A DNA stretch of 64,000 nt from Phragmites australis (GCF_958298935.1 NC_084931.1:17015334-17079333); one strand, 5' to 3'. Positions 23,445 through 33,425 are shown, numbered from the stretch's first letter. Made by a program: numbers and translations. Notes: a model not told the origin generated them from the letters alone.

Positions 23445-24040
23445 TGTAGGAACGAGAATGATGACTAGAGGGGGGGGGGTGAATAGGAGCCTCAACAAAT
23501 TTCTTTTTAAATAGATGGTCTTTTTCTATTTCTCACCCAACGCACCTCAAAACGCTCAGGCGGAAGCAAAAGAATTAAAGAGACAAAGCAAGAAGACTAC
23601 TTCCATGGCAACATGACTCCACAGATGGAATATGAACCATAGGTTCTATTCAGGACCATTCCATGTGTCTTTGTGCACAAAAACTCACAACTTCCAAAGA
23701 AACTAGATAAGATGGACACCGGACAAGGTTATCCTCCAAGATGATAGTCTAGTGGCAAGGTGACTCAAAACCCGCTCAAATACGTGAGTATGTGAGTGTT
23801 TAAGCCACTAGCATCAAGAAAAACAACCTTGCAAAGGTGAAAAACTGCAGCTCAAAGAAAAAGATCATCGGGCAAGAAACCTCTCCAAGTTGATGATCTA
23901 GAGGCAAGGGTACTCAAGACCCATGAGCATATACTCGTATGTGAGTTTTTATGCCTCTAGCAACAAGAAGAATGATCTCACAAGGTGCTGAAATTTCAGC
24001 CCAAAAATCAAAACCAAAAATTGAAAAACTTGCAAACTTG
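23445..24040 (-). repeat. 3' LTR remnant of the Sirevirus-type element (truncated)
   Basis: These 596 bp are highly similar to 27400-28007, starting at TGTAGGAACGAGAATG. The similarity stops at CTTG (24040), after which integrase coding sequence follows directly. The upstream (U3) part of this LTR is missing. Confidence 0.85.
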
Positions 24041-24391
24041 ATGTTCAATGCCATGTTCAAGGCAGAAAGCATTAAAGAGATAGTTCTTGAACTCGGTGCC
24101 ATTATCACTACGAATTGCTTTCAATGCACCAGGAAGTTCTGTGAACAATCTCAAAGCTAAGCTCCGAAAGTGTGAAAACATTTCATCCTTGCTCATAAAA
24201 AAGAAGACCCAAGAGTAGCGAGAGAAATCATCAACAATGACAAGAACATACCACTTCCCACCCGCCGAACGAACCCGAGAAGGACCAACAGTGTCCATAT
24301 GGAGAAGTTCTACCGGTCGTTCAGTCATCACCAGATTAACTGGTGGGTGAGGAGCGGCAACCATCTTGCCATGCCGACAAGGAGCACACAC
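24008..24391 (-). pseudogene. Copia integrase core, truncated and fused to LTR sequence
   Basis: The frame reads LLHMDTVGPSRVRS (first catalytic Asp), VIVDDFSRYSWVFF, then IRSDNGTEF (second catalytic Asp), which is the classic copia rve core. It should continue to the catalytic Glu, but after CLEHGIEHQ the reading enters LTR sequence (VCKFFNFWF) at about 24040. The third catalytic residue, RT and RNase H are therefore absent. Confidence 0.85.
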
Positions 24392-24487
24392 AAGGTTCTT
24401 CTCAAACGAGCTTGGGAAATTCTCAGATCAAGCCTAGGGCACTCAAACGAGTAAGCAAATCAAACTCATATGCCCTAGTCTTCTATG

Positions 24488-24910
24488 CTAGATCCAAAGC
24501 TCAGAAGAAGGTTGAGCAAGTAAACACCGAGAAGAACTAGAAGGCTCAGAAAAATCAGCTCCAAAAACTCTCCCAACTCGAGAAATCTTGCAAATCAAAG
24601 CGCCAGAAGAATCAAGAACTCGAGAAGTATTGCGTTTGAAACACACTTCCAAATCCTCATCTAGCAACTGAGATACAGAGAGAAGATTGTATCCCAGATG
24701 CTCCACCAAAGCTACATCTTTAAGAGTCAAACTCTCATTCACCCTTATCATACCTTTGGCTTTCACCCTTCCTTTCCGATCATCCCCGAATGTGATGTAC
24801 TTGTGTCGCTTCACGAGGGTGAGGCTGGAGAACCATGATGAATCTACGGTCATGTGGCGCGAACAACTGAAGTTGATAAGCCACTTGTTCTCCAGGCCTC
24901 CGCCTGCCAC
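24488..24910 (-). pseudogene. Copia protease and GAG-pre-integrase region
   Basis: The frame reads WLINFSCSRHMT near the start, where copia proteases usually have W-(I/L)-(L/I)-D-S-G-C-S-R-H-M-T. Here the catalytic Asp is replaced (NFS), so the protease would be inactive. It continues with YITFGDD, GYNLLSVSQL and CLLAQPSSELWI, leading into the pre-integrase segment. The frame then breaks before the integrase core. Confidence 0.75.
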
Positions 24911-24953
24911 CTACACATGAGAAGAATAGAAGGTGGATGGCTCAGTACTAGGG

Positions 24954-25847
24954 TTAGTTAAAAAACCTCCTAGGAATCCAGTACTGGGTCATCCGTCCTA
25001 AAGCAGAAACAGTAGGTAACTCAACACCAACACGCTGGGGGCGAGTACCATGATGAGGAAATCGTGGTCCGCCAAAGCGCTGGGACTCAAAGCCTCTTAT
25101 ACGTGGACCAAAACCATATGAGTCATGGTAAAATCCACGCCGGGCAACACCTTTAGGAAAAGACTGAAAAGCACTAGGGACTCGTGAGTGGAAGGGAGGA
25201 AAAGACTCATGTACACCAACAGATGGGCGGTACATGTCCTGGGTGCTCCATTCCCACTCACGTCGCTCATCTCTCCTACGACGAAAACAAAACCCGACCA
25301 AGTGACCATCTCTCTGGCAGTAGGTGCAGTGGTAGCGTCTCTTGAGAACTCGATTGTTGGTCACTCGGGGCTCTCTTACAGGCTCTCTCATCTTAGGTTG
25401 TAGAGCTCTTTTGGGTTGTGGTGTGGGCTTCTTCTTTGTGGGTTGTGGAATTGGTTTCTTGATGGGTTGTGATGTGGTATTGATTTTAGACTTCTCAGCA
25501 TCTAGGGTACTAGGTGTGGTGAACACAGTCTTACTCTCCCCATTGTAAGCCACTCTCTCAAAATCCAACCCAAGAGCTAAACCCGCCTTGTCAGTATACA
25601 TCTTGGTCTTGGCTAAGATCAAATTCATTTTCCCTTTGCCCTCTGAACACTTCTCCACCAGAGAAAGTAGATACTCATTCTCAGTCAGAAGCTTTTGAAC
25701 TTGCCCTTTAACCCAGCTGAGTTTGTCCTGAAAGATAGTGCAGGTGGAACAATTGGGCTGCACATCCTTAGAACTCCCAGCACTCTCCAATCTAGACTCT
25801 AGCTCCTTCGGGTGCTTGTCTTTCATGTCAACATCCTTTGTAAGCAA
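24954..25847 (-). pseudogene. Sirevirus-type gag, C-terminal part with second zinc knuckle
   Basis: This 297-codon open stretch contains heptad-like charged sequence (FQDKLSWVKGQVQKLLTENE), a proline/lysine-rich linker, and a CCHC knuckle (CTYCQRDGHLVGFC) followed by basic residues. A second knuckle of this type downstream of the main gag domain is characteristic of Sireviruses. It is separated from the gag frame by stops and a frameshift near 25.85-25.95 kb. Confidence 0.75.
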
Positions 25848-25867
25848 AGGGCAATTTATACAAGCAC

Positions 25868-27349
25868 CTAAGAGAGTAGACCTAGACTCCTCCTCAAGGA
25901 GCTTCTTCTCGGCACTCTCAAGTGGACTGGCGACTTAAGCATGCACATTACGAAGCTCAGCAAGTTCAACCATGACAATAGGCAAGTCTCACACTCCTCA
26001 ATATCGGGCCTAAACCTAAGTAATGCAAGTTCAGCAGAGGCAGACTCATACTTAGGCCTAAGATCCTTCAACTCACGCACAGTTTTCTTAAGTAACCTAT
26101 CCTGGCTAACGAGAGCATCATTCAAGGTATCTACTTAGATGGAAAGCTGATCATAGGAAGGCAATACCTCAAAGGGATCGAGCTCGGGGTCGCTGTCGTT
26201 ATTGTGGTCGTCCGCCATGAAGCAGAGGCCGGTTAAGTCCTTGGCCTTCTTCTTGTTCTTTGCTTGCGGTTTATCCTCCTCCAAGCTATCCTCCTCGATA
26301 GAAGAAGTGTCAATGTCGCTGAGAGCCGCCACAAATGCCCTAGAAGCTTCCTTGGCCGCCTTCTTGACCATCTTGTCGCGGTTTTTCTTGAAGAAGGGCT
26401 TCTTGTTTTTCTTCTTGTACTTGTTGTAGTCGTGGTCGCCGTCCTCCCTCTTCTTGAGCTTGGGGCAGTCCATCTTGAAGTGGGTAGTATCACCACACTC
26501 AAAGCAGGCACGAGAACCACCTATCCTCCGATCTCGGCGGTTGTTGTAGAAGCGGGTGAACTTCTTCACAATCAGCGCAAAGTTCTCATCATCCAGCACA
26601 TCCACCTGCTCCTCTGTAACAGAAACCAATGAAGACAAAGCAAATCCACTCGATGAAGTGTTAGCACAAGAAAAGCTAGCTGCATATTGATTGCCACCAC
26701 CAGATCCGGAAACCAACGTCATGTTCTGAGACAGGGGGTTTCCGAGACCAATTCGAGCCTTCTTGACTATCTCGGTGGACTTGAGCTTGCTGAAAAGCTC
26801 ATCACAAGTCAATGTGTCGTAACTTGGAGACTCTTCAATGCTCGAGATCTTCACTTTCCATATGCTACGGTCAAGAGCATAGAGAAGCTTGATCGCTCTC
26901 TCGTGGTCAGAATAGGGCAAAACACCAGTTGATCGAAGATTGCTAACAATCCCATCAAACCGAGCAAACATCGCATCCAAAGACTCTCCGGGGCCTTGCA
27001 CAAATATTTGGTATTCTTGGTTGTATGTGCTTTGGTGTCTGGCCTTAATCTGATTAATCCCTTCATGAAAGACGCTCAGAGTAAACCAGATCTCCCGGGC
27101 TGTATGGAGGTGCTGAACCCTATCAAACTCATTCCGACTCAGGCTTGTGAACAAAATATTTCTGGCCTTATTGTTGGCCTCATACTGTTCGATCTGAACC
27201 TGAGTCGTGTGAGCAACAGGGATCTCATAGTTGGAATCAACTATTTCCCATATCGCACTTCCTTAACTTACAAGATAAGCCTCCATGCGCACCTTCCAGT
27301 ACAAAAAATCACATCCATCAAACAGGGGAATCTTCCCACTTCTCTCCAT
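25868..27349 (-). pseudogene. Sirevirus-type gag, N-terminal part, with internal stops
   Basis: The gag ATG is at 27349, starting MERSGKIPLFDG and then YWKVRMEAYL. A TAA at 27263-27265 interrupts it early, and an open stretch then runs to a second stop at 26135. It covers the copia gag domain (EFDRVQHLHTAREIW, IKLLYALDRSIW) and a CCHC knuckle (CFECGDTTHFKMDC) near 26.49 kb. Beyond the stop at 26135 the same frame goes on (RLLKKTVRELKDLRPKYES, a coiled-coil-like segment) to about 25.95 kb. Two stops in frame show that this copy is not functional. Confidence 0.85.
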
Positions 27350-27399
27350 GTCGCCTACGGATCAGGTCAACAAGTGATAAAACCGACTCTGATACCAAT

Positions 27400-29310
27400 T
27401 GTAGGAACGAGAATGGTGACTAGAGGGGGGGTGAATAGGCACCTCAATAAATTTCTTTCGAAATAGATGACATTTTCCTATTTCTCACCCAACGCACCTC
27501 AAAACGCTCAAGCGGAAGCAAAAGAATTAAAGAGACAAAGCAAGAAGACTACTTCCATAGCAACATGACTCCACATATGGAATATGAACCATAGGTTCTA
27601 TTCAGGACCATTCCATGTATCTTTGTGCACAAAAACTCGTAACTTCCAAAGAAACTAGATAAGATGGACACCGGACGAGGTTATCCTCCAAGATGATAGT
27701 CAAGTGGCAAGGGAACTCAAGACCCACTCAAATACATGAGTATGTGAGTGTTTAAGCCACTAGCATCAAGAAAAACAACCTTGCAAAGGTGAAAAATTGT
27801 AGCTCAAAGAAAAAAATCATCGGGCAAGAAACCTCTCCAAGTTGATGATCTAGATGCAAGGGTACTCAAGAGTCATGAGCATATACTTGTATGTGAGTTT
27901 TTATGCCTCTAGCAACAAGAAGAATGATCTCACAAGGTGTTGAAATTTCAGCCCAAAAACCAAAATGAAAATCAAAACCGAAAATCGAAAAACTTGCAAA
28001 CTTGCAAGGGAACCAATAGAGGGAAACTAGAAGGAGGGGAATTCAAGCATATGCAAAAATATAAACTTAATTACTCAAAGAGGTCTGTCCTATTTTAAGC
28101 GGATTACAAAGATTTATCTCTCAAAACTCTCACCTATTACATAGGCTAAGTACTCATCCTTCTCTCCTCTAAAAATCTAGCTCTAAGGCTCTCAAATGAG
28201 TGGCACAAGTGGGCTCAAGTGGCTGGTTCAAAGCTCTCTCTAGCCCTACCTTCTATTTATAGGCCTAGTAAACTTGGCCCTTAAGTTTCCTAGCTTTTCC
28301 TCAAAATACCCCTCTCTTGTAGTACACTCCTACCTACCACCGAGGGTATTTTGGTCGATTTTTTTCTCCATTCATCGGACGGTCGCGGCGCCTTCACGAC
28401 TTAGCTTCGCCTCAATGCAAGCTTCGCGATGGTGCCACATACTCCTCCAGTCCTCCCACGATTTTGAGGCAAAACCGCGAAACCGCATGCACGCTTCTCA
28501 AAGTGTAACTCACCGCCTTGCTTACACCTTAAGCAAGCGCTTCGATATCGACACGTGTACTCCGTCATATGATCCTGACCGCCGGCAAGTCTCTCTCGCT
28601 CCCGATCCCTCGGGCCGCCTTGTCACTTGCACCGGCATCCCCTTCGCTTGACTTTGTCAACACGCCGTCTCCATCCGCCTTCGATGCTTTGCTTGACCTC
28701 CACGTGTTCAGCTAGGATCACCCTTGACTCCGCCCGGCCTCCTTGATCGTCTGGCACCAAGCACTCCGCTTGGCCCCGATCATCCCGCCGTCGATCGCCA
28801 AGTTGCATCCATCACCTGCACACCATGAGACAAGCAAACACATATCTCCAATTCCAATTCCAATTAGTCTATAATTATTATGCTCAAATAAAATCTCAAA
28901 TCAATTCAAATCACATCAAAGCTCATGCAAAACCGAAGACTATCAAACCAAATAAATGACAATATCAATCACTCATCACAAGAAAATCAAGACACATTTC
29001 AACTTATTTTCTCAGCTGGATCATCCGATATACACTTTAAATCTTGCTTCTATACTAAAATACTCCAGCGTGAAACCTTTAGAGTGTTGGACCATCAGGC
29101 AAGTTCACTTTTTTAACACCCGAATCATCCAATATTGCAAATTTTTCTGAACTCAGAGAAGAATGCCAACTCCGTTTTCTGTGCAACTTTGATTACTCAT
29201 GATCATAATTATAATACATAAACATGCCCATACAATTATCAAACCAAATTATCAATATTGTCGATCACTCATCAAATATAAACTAAAATATATTCTAAAT
29301 TAGTTTCTCA
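27400..29310 (-). repeat. 5' LTR of the Sirevirus-type element
   Basis: The U5 end is fixed at 27400 by the adjoining primer-binding site on the - strand. The LTR has the GACTAGAGGGGGGG-TGAATAGG motif, a TATA box on - (CCTATAAATAG, about 28253) and long C-rich U3 sequence. The far (U3) end is approximate. Weak TGGATCATCCGA/CCGAATCATCCAA motifs near 29020-29130 resemble the half-palindromes of the other LTR family. Confidence 0.7.
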
Positions 29311-30775
29311 CAAAGATACAATCACTCCGTAGCTTTCACGAAAACCCGGCCCGAAGAATGATTGAGCGTGCTCGCACTTAGTTTTGGCCGCCAAACTTTG
29401 ACGACGATCGCCATTGATCCCTATCCTGATTGGAACTGAGCTGAACCATGCAAGTAGAGGAGAAGGACATGTGTTCAGGAAACCACGGAGCTGATCCCTC
29501 AAACCCTGGCACGAAACTCCTGCTCCTAGGTTTTGGCCACATTGTTCCTTTCGCGCAGCGCATAACGGCGCACGCGCGGATCGCGTTCGGGTGCCCCTGG
29601 AATCTGAGCGTTTTGGTGGATGATTTTGTCACCCACCAGAAACCGAAAGTCAGGTTTCAGTTCTTCCAATTGGACTTCCGCAACACCAAGAATCTTTAAG
29701 AAGATGCGGTCATTTTTAGATGCTGATCTACACTCCATCCACACAACGGAAAGAAAATCTCCAAAGCAGTGATGTCTCCATTCTTTCTCTCACCCACAGG
29801 GATTAATAAACTAAAAAAAACAGAGGCTGAAGATCTTACTGCACTTAAAGGGATATCACCAGAAGATATGGTGAGGTTTGCCTGGCCACTTTGGCTCAAG
29901 CGCCATTTCTCCCTTTCCCAGATCTGGAAGCAACCCAGCTTGCTGGAAATCTGCAGCTCAGATATGGCCAGGACCACTGAGGCATTAGGTGTGAGATCCA
30001 GAGTGATTAGAAGGCCACCAGATAAGGTACTGGCGCCATCCATTTTTCCCTAATAGCCAACCATTTTGGCCAGGTTATCAGAACATGAAATTCAAAAGGC
30101 ATGACAAGGAGGTTTCCTCCTTGCTTCAAAATGCGATTTGCTCACCGAAAAATCTTGAAGTCAATTAGTTACACTGGTTCTACAGAGAAGTGCCTTCGTG
30201 CTCTAAGAAAAGACTACCAAAGGTGCATATGATCCCTTCCTGAAAACATAACTATACATATTTAACTCCACATTGGCTTCAAAGATTTGTACAATTTTCT
30301 TTTCAGAGAGCGTAAAGGCGCTTCTGGAAGTGTGATTTCCGGCGCTTTTCTGGCCCGACCAAACTATGCTCGCATCATGACCTCTCATCTTGTACAGTTC
30401 AAATGCAGATATGGCTTCAAAGATTTGCATCTCGGCTTTGCTTCCGCTCTGCACTAAAGACGAAGACTGTAGCAGATCAATGTACAGTGTTGTGAGACCA
30501 GTTGTTTTTAGCAAAGATGAAATTGGCAATGCTTGTCAGGAAGGATAGCAACAACACCGTGCTTGTTCCTTTCATAGCTACTGTTGTTTGTACGGCAGAA
30601 ATGCATATGATATATGGTGTGTACATTTCTGTCAGCTGGTTGATGCTGGCATCGATGTGGCTCCTGAATTGAGACAGTCGATCAGAAGAACACGGCGGCA
30701 TGCCGATCGCAGATCTAGAGGATAATCGCGTGCGACCTATCATGCCAACCGACAATATTACATCAATCACACAGT
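29311..30775. other. Unassigned region with open frames of unknown origin
   Basis: Open frames at 29448-29699 (+, starting MQVEEKDMCSGNHG, with VDDFVTHQKPKVRFQFFQ), 29769-30053 (+), 29696-30043 (-) and 30203-30529 (-) have protein-like composition but none is recognised. Frames on the two strands overlap, so at most one of each pair is real. It could be a decayed element or gene fragment, and part may be downstream sequence of the MIR164 transcript. Confidence 0.3.
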
Positions 30776-30789
30776 AGAACTGATGGCTC

Positions 30790-31238
30790 TGCCCAGGAAC
30801 ACACACGCACGCGAACGCGAGGTAGAAGAAGCATAGTAGATTTTCCGGCGACGAACTCGCCTGTATCTTTTTCTACCAAAACATGGAGGAGTACTAGGCT
30901 ACTTATAGCCAAGGACATGCCACGGAGCTCGCCTCCATGCCGGCCTTCGCGCCATGATCCGCAGGACTTGCGCAGCAATCACCGTGAGCCACTTGCTCAT
31001 CCGGACGACGCGGCTTCCACCGTTTGAATCGGCGCCACCCACACCACTCCATCCAACAGCCTGAACTCTATCCAAACTAGCACCTAACTCCCTGAGCCAG
31101 CACGCTACGCGAACACGGCCTCGCACCGCAGCTCGCCTGCATGGCGCGGGACATGAACACAACACACACGACACCACCACGACGCGGCACACAGACACAC
31201 ACGCCATGGACACTACTTGTCGTGGTTTATTTCTAACA
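30790..31238 (-). repeat. 3' LTR of the TR-GAG element
   Basis: 449 bp, nearly identical to 32269-32719. Differences seen are T30834 versus C32315, C31011 versus T32492, and one fewer AC in a CA run. A TATA-like GGCTATAAGT-type stretch occurs on - near 30900. Confidence 0.92.
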
Positions 31239-31275
31239 ATCACCCCCTAAACCACGACACCCCCGTACGCCCAAC

Positions 31276-32247
31276 CTACAGGAGCGTCGGCTCGTCGTCG
31301 ACGTCGGCGAGGAGGGCCCTTTCCTTCTTCTTCCCACGGCAGTCCTTGGCCCTGTGGCCGCGCTCGCCGCACTCGAAGCATCGCCCTCGGTAGCGGCTCC
31401 CGCCACGCCTACTCCCCGAGCTCGTGCTGCCGCGATCGTCATCGTCGTCGTTGTCACTGTGGTCATCGTTCCGGCGACCACGCCTCTCGTCGCTGTCGCG
31501 ACGTGCTCCTTCGCCACCGCACGCCCGCTGCTTGCCATCGCGCTGGCGCCGGCGATCCTCCCACTGCTCCTCAGTGAGCAGCAGGCGCCCGACGCCGTCC
31601 GCAGCCGACTCGACGACGCTGCCGCATCGCTCCTCCGCCACGCGCAGCCGCCCGACGAGCTCCTCAAGCGACATTTTCTTCAGGTCGCCGAACATCTCGA
31701 TGGTGCACGCGATCTGGTTGTACTTTGACGGTACAACACGCAGCATCTTCTTGACGACGCGCTCCTCCTCCATCTTCTCCCCGAGTCCGCGCAGCTCCGC
31801 GGCGAGGGAGTCGATCCGCACGGCGAAGTCATCAATCGCCTCGCCGTCCTTGAACGCCGCGAGCTCGAACTGCTTGAGGAGGTACTGCGCCTTGGCCTCC
31901 TGCACGCGCGCATCGCCCATTCTCAAGGACTTTACCGCCGCCCACGCCTCCTTCGCGCTCTTCTTCGCGGCGAGCCCGGACTTCATCTCCGGCGGCACCC
32001 CGCGCAGGATGACGGCCAACGCCCTTCGATCCTTGCCGCGCTCGGCGTTGCCTGCCTCCACGGCATCCCAAAGCTCCATGCCCTCCAGGTTGACTTGCAT
32101 CTCGAGCGCCCACTCGTGGTAGTTCGTCTTCGACAGCTTCGGAATCTCTCCCGTGCTGCCGATGTTGGAAACGACGCGCTCCACCACGACGTGACGCGGC
32201 GAGTCGTCCTCACCGGAGCCTGAGCCCTTTTTCGACGAAGTCGACAT
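31276..32247 (-). CDS. Gag polyprotein of the TR-GAG element, 323 aa, intact
   Basis: The frame is uninterrupted from ATG 32247 to TAG 31276-31278. It begins MSTSSKKGSGSGEDDSPRHV, then IPKLSKTNYHEWALEMQVNL and VNLEGMELWDAV, the conserved N-terminus of the copia gag family (UBN2-like). A central capsid-like region follows (FAVRIDSLAAELRGLG, KKMLRVVPSKYN), then an acidic/Arg-rich linker. The C-terminus has a CCHC knuckle CFECGERGHRAKDC (about residues 290-303) that would bind RNA. There is no protease or polymerase continuation. An ATG 12 codons further upstream lies in frame inside the LTR/PBS region; 32247 is chosen because it follows the PBS as in related elements. The GC content is high, unlike neighbouring DNA. 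A gag alone could package its RNA but needs enzymes in trans. Confidence 0.88.
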   Translation of the reverse strand: MSTSSKKGSGSGEDDSPRHVVVERVVSNIGSTGEIPKLSKTNYHEWALEMQVNLEGMELWDAVEAGNAERGKDRRALAVILRGVPPEMKSGLAAKKSAKEAWAAVKSLRMGDARVQEAKAQYLLKQFELAAFKDGEAIDDFAVRIDSLAAELRGLGEKMEEERVVKKMLRVVPSKYNQIACTIEMFGDLKKMSLEELVGRLRVAEERCGSVVESAADGVGRLLLTEEQWEDRRRQRDGKQRACGGEGARRDSDERRGRRNDDHSDNDDDDDRGSTSSGSRRGGSRYRGRCFECGERGHRAKDCRGKKKERALLADVDDEPTLL

Positions 32248-32268
32248 CTTCTCCGGCTCTGGTACCAA

Positions 32269-32719
32269 TGCCCAGGAACACACACACGCACGCGAACGCG
32301 AGGTAGAAGAAGCACAGTAGATTTTCCGGCGACGAACTCGCCTGTATCTTTTTCTACCAAAACATGGAGGAGTACTAGGCTACTTATAGCCAAGGACATG
32401 CCACGGAGCTCGCCTCCATGCCGGCCTTCGCGCCATGATCCGCAGGACTTGCGCAGCAATCACCGTGAGCCACTTGCTCATCCGGACGACGTGGCTTCCA
32501 CCGTTTGAATCGGCGCCACCCACACCACTCCATCCAACAGCCTGAACTCTATCCAAACTAGCACCTAACTCCCTGAGCCAGCACGCTACGCGAACACGGC
32601 CTCGCACCGCAGCTCGCCTGCATGGCGCGGGACATGAACACAACACACACGACACCACCACGACGCGGCACACAGACACACACGCCATGGACACTACTTG
32701 TCGTGGTTTATTTCTAACA
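32269..32719 (-). repeat. 5' LTR of the TR-GAG element
   Basis: 451 bp, followed on the - strand directly by the primer-binding site at about 32255-32268. It begins TGTTAGAAATAAACCACG on -. Confidence 0.92.
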
Positions 32720-32724
32720 AGAAC

Positions 32725-33139
32725 AGTGTGCTTACCAGTATGTTCCGGTAATCGCCTGCCTTTTCTCTGCGAAAACGATGTCACGGCATTTAGGAGTTAG
32801 GAGTTGCTGGAGATCGAATCCAAAAGTTAATATCAAGAACAGTTCACGCTGGAGCAAATGAAGCTCCAAAGAGCTATCTGAATTCTACTGCTTGGTTCTG
32901 TTGTTCAACCTCTCCTGAAAGAATACTGAATTCTTGAGCCAAAATGTAAACACCATGACGTCGCCAAAATTAAGCAGAGATGAACTCAGAGATGCAAGAG
33001 ACGTTCGAGAAAACAAAAGGTAAGAGCATGGATCTTAGCTTGCAAAGTGAGAACTGCTGATGAGTGATGAGGATGAGAGAAACCGGCCCGGCCGCGACGC
33101 GCTGGTGAGGCTTGGGCATCACCTGGTGAGGTATGGTGA
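32725..33139 (-). other. Downstream part of the likely MIR164 primary transcript
   Basis: No open frame of note is seen. On - this DNA follows the miR164 hairpin and runs into the TR-GAG element. It may be part of the primary transcript; its 3' end cannot be placed. Confidence 0.35.
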
Positions 33140-33280
33140 GACAGTTTGTGCTCGGTGGAGAAGATGGGCACATGAAGAACCATCCGTCCACCCATCCAGG
33201 GTTGGTGAGCTCAGAGAAGGAGCATGGCGGCATTGGATGGTAATGCACGTGCCCTGCTTCTCCACCATGCACAGCCACCA
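33140..33280 (-). ncRNA. MIR164: MIR164 precursor (microRNA targeting NAC transcription factor mRNAs)
   Basis: The 21-nt segment 33264-33244 on - starts TGGAGAAGCAGGGCACG and continues TGCA, identical to the conserved plant miR164a/b-type mature sequence as I know it. The star strand is at 33174-33154 on -, starting CATGTGCCCATCTTCTCC. Pairing them leaves 2-nt 3' overhangs on both strands and only a two-base internal mismatch (C.U, A.A) plus one G.U, as expected for a DCL1 product. The stem continues outward (GUGC with GCAC) and inward (ACCATCC with GGATGGT), with a loop of about 55 nt. miR164 guides cleavage of NAC-family (CUC/NAM-type) mRNAs that control organ boundaries, root branching and senescence. 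A TATA box lies about 100 bp upstream. Confidence 0.95.
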
Positions 33281-33378
33281 TCTAGCTATCTCTTATGTAT
33301 CTCCATTGCCAGGAGGAGCCAAGAAAGAGGATTGGACATGTGCTCTGAGCTGCTCAGATTCACTCCACTCCCTTGCTT

Positions 33379-33388
33379 GTATTTATAG
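33379..33388 (-). promoter_or_regulatory. TATA box for the MIR164 primary transcript
   Basis: CTATAAATAC on the - strand fits the plant TATA consensus. Transcription would start about 30 bp downstream (near 33350), roughly 75 nt before the hairpin. No other gene on - lies close enough to use it. Confidence 0.7.
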
Positions 33389-33425
33389 AGCAAGGATTTA
33401 CTCCCGTGGGTGCTACTATAGGGAG

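Larger units (their letters stand above)
23445..29310 (-). mobile_element. Ty1/copia Sirevirus-type element with a large internal deletion
   Basis: Read on the - strand this has a 5' LTR (27400 to about 29310), a primer-binding site matching TGGTATCAGAG at about 27388-27398, gag, a coiled-coil-like region, a second zinc knuckle, protease, GAG-pre-integrase and a partial integrase. It then jumps into the interior of the 3' LTR at 24040. Reverse transcriptase, RNase H and the U3 of the 3' LTR have been deleted. The two LTR parts are still very similar, so the element is fairly recent, but gag carries stops and a frameshift and the element cannot move on its own. The long gag with two knuckles fits the SIRE/Maximus (Sirevirus) lineage. 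Confidence 0.8.
30776..32724 (-). mobile_element. Young gag-only LTR retrotransposon (TR-GAG type), with target duplication AGAAC
   Basis: Direct repeats of 449 and 451 bp (30790-31238 and 32269-32719) flank an internal region of about 1.03 kb. On - the order is 5' LTR (32719 to 32269, TGTTAGAAAT..TGGGCA), a primer-binding site TTGGTACCAGAGCC (one change from the usual initiator-Met type TGGTATCAGAGCC), an intact gag, a purine-rich TTTAGGGGGTGA tract, and the 3' LTR. No protease, integrase, RT or RNase H is present and there is no room for them. AGAAC at 30776-30780 and 32720-32724 is the target duplication. The LTRs differ by two substitutions and one 2-bp indel, so insertion was recent. Movement must have relied on another copia element's enzymes. 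Confidence 0.92.

Noticed and set aside
29448..30053. Two + strand open frames considered as a gene
   Set aside because: No family was recognised, splice sites joining them were not convincing, and comparable frames exist on the other strand. Kept only as an unassigned region.
31424..32122. Long + strand open frame opposite the TR-GAG gag
   Set aside because: It is the Ser/Arg-rich antisense shadow of a GC-rich gag gene and has no resemblance to a protein family.
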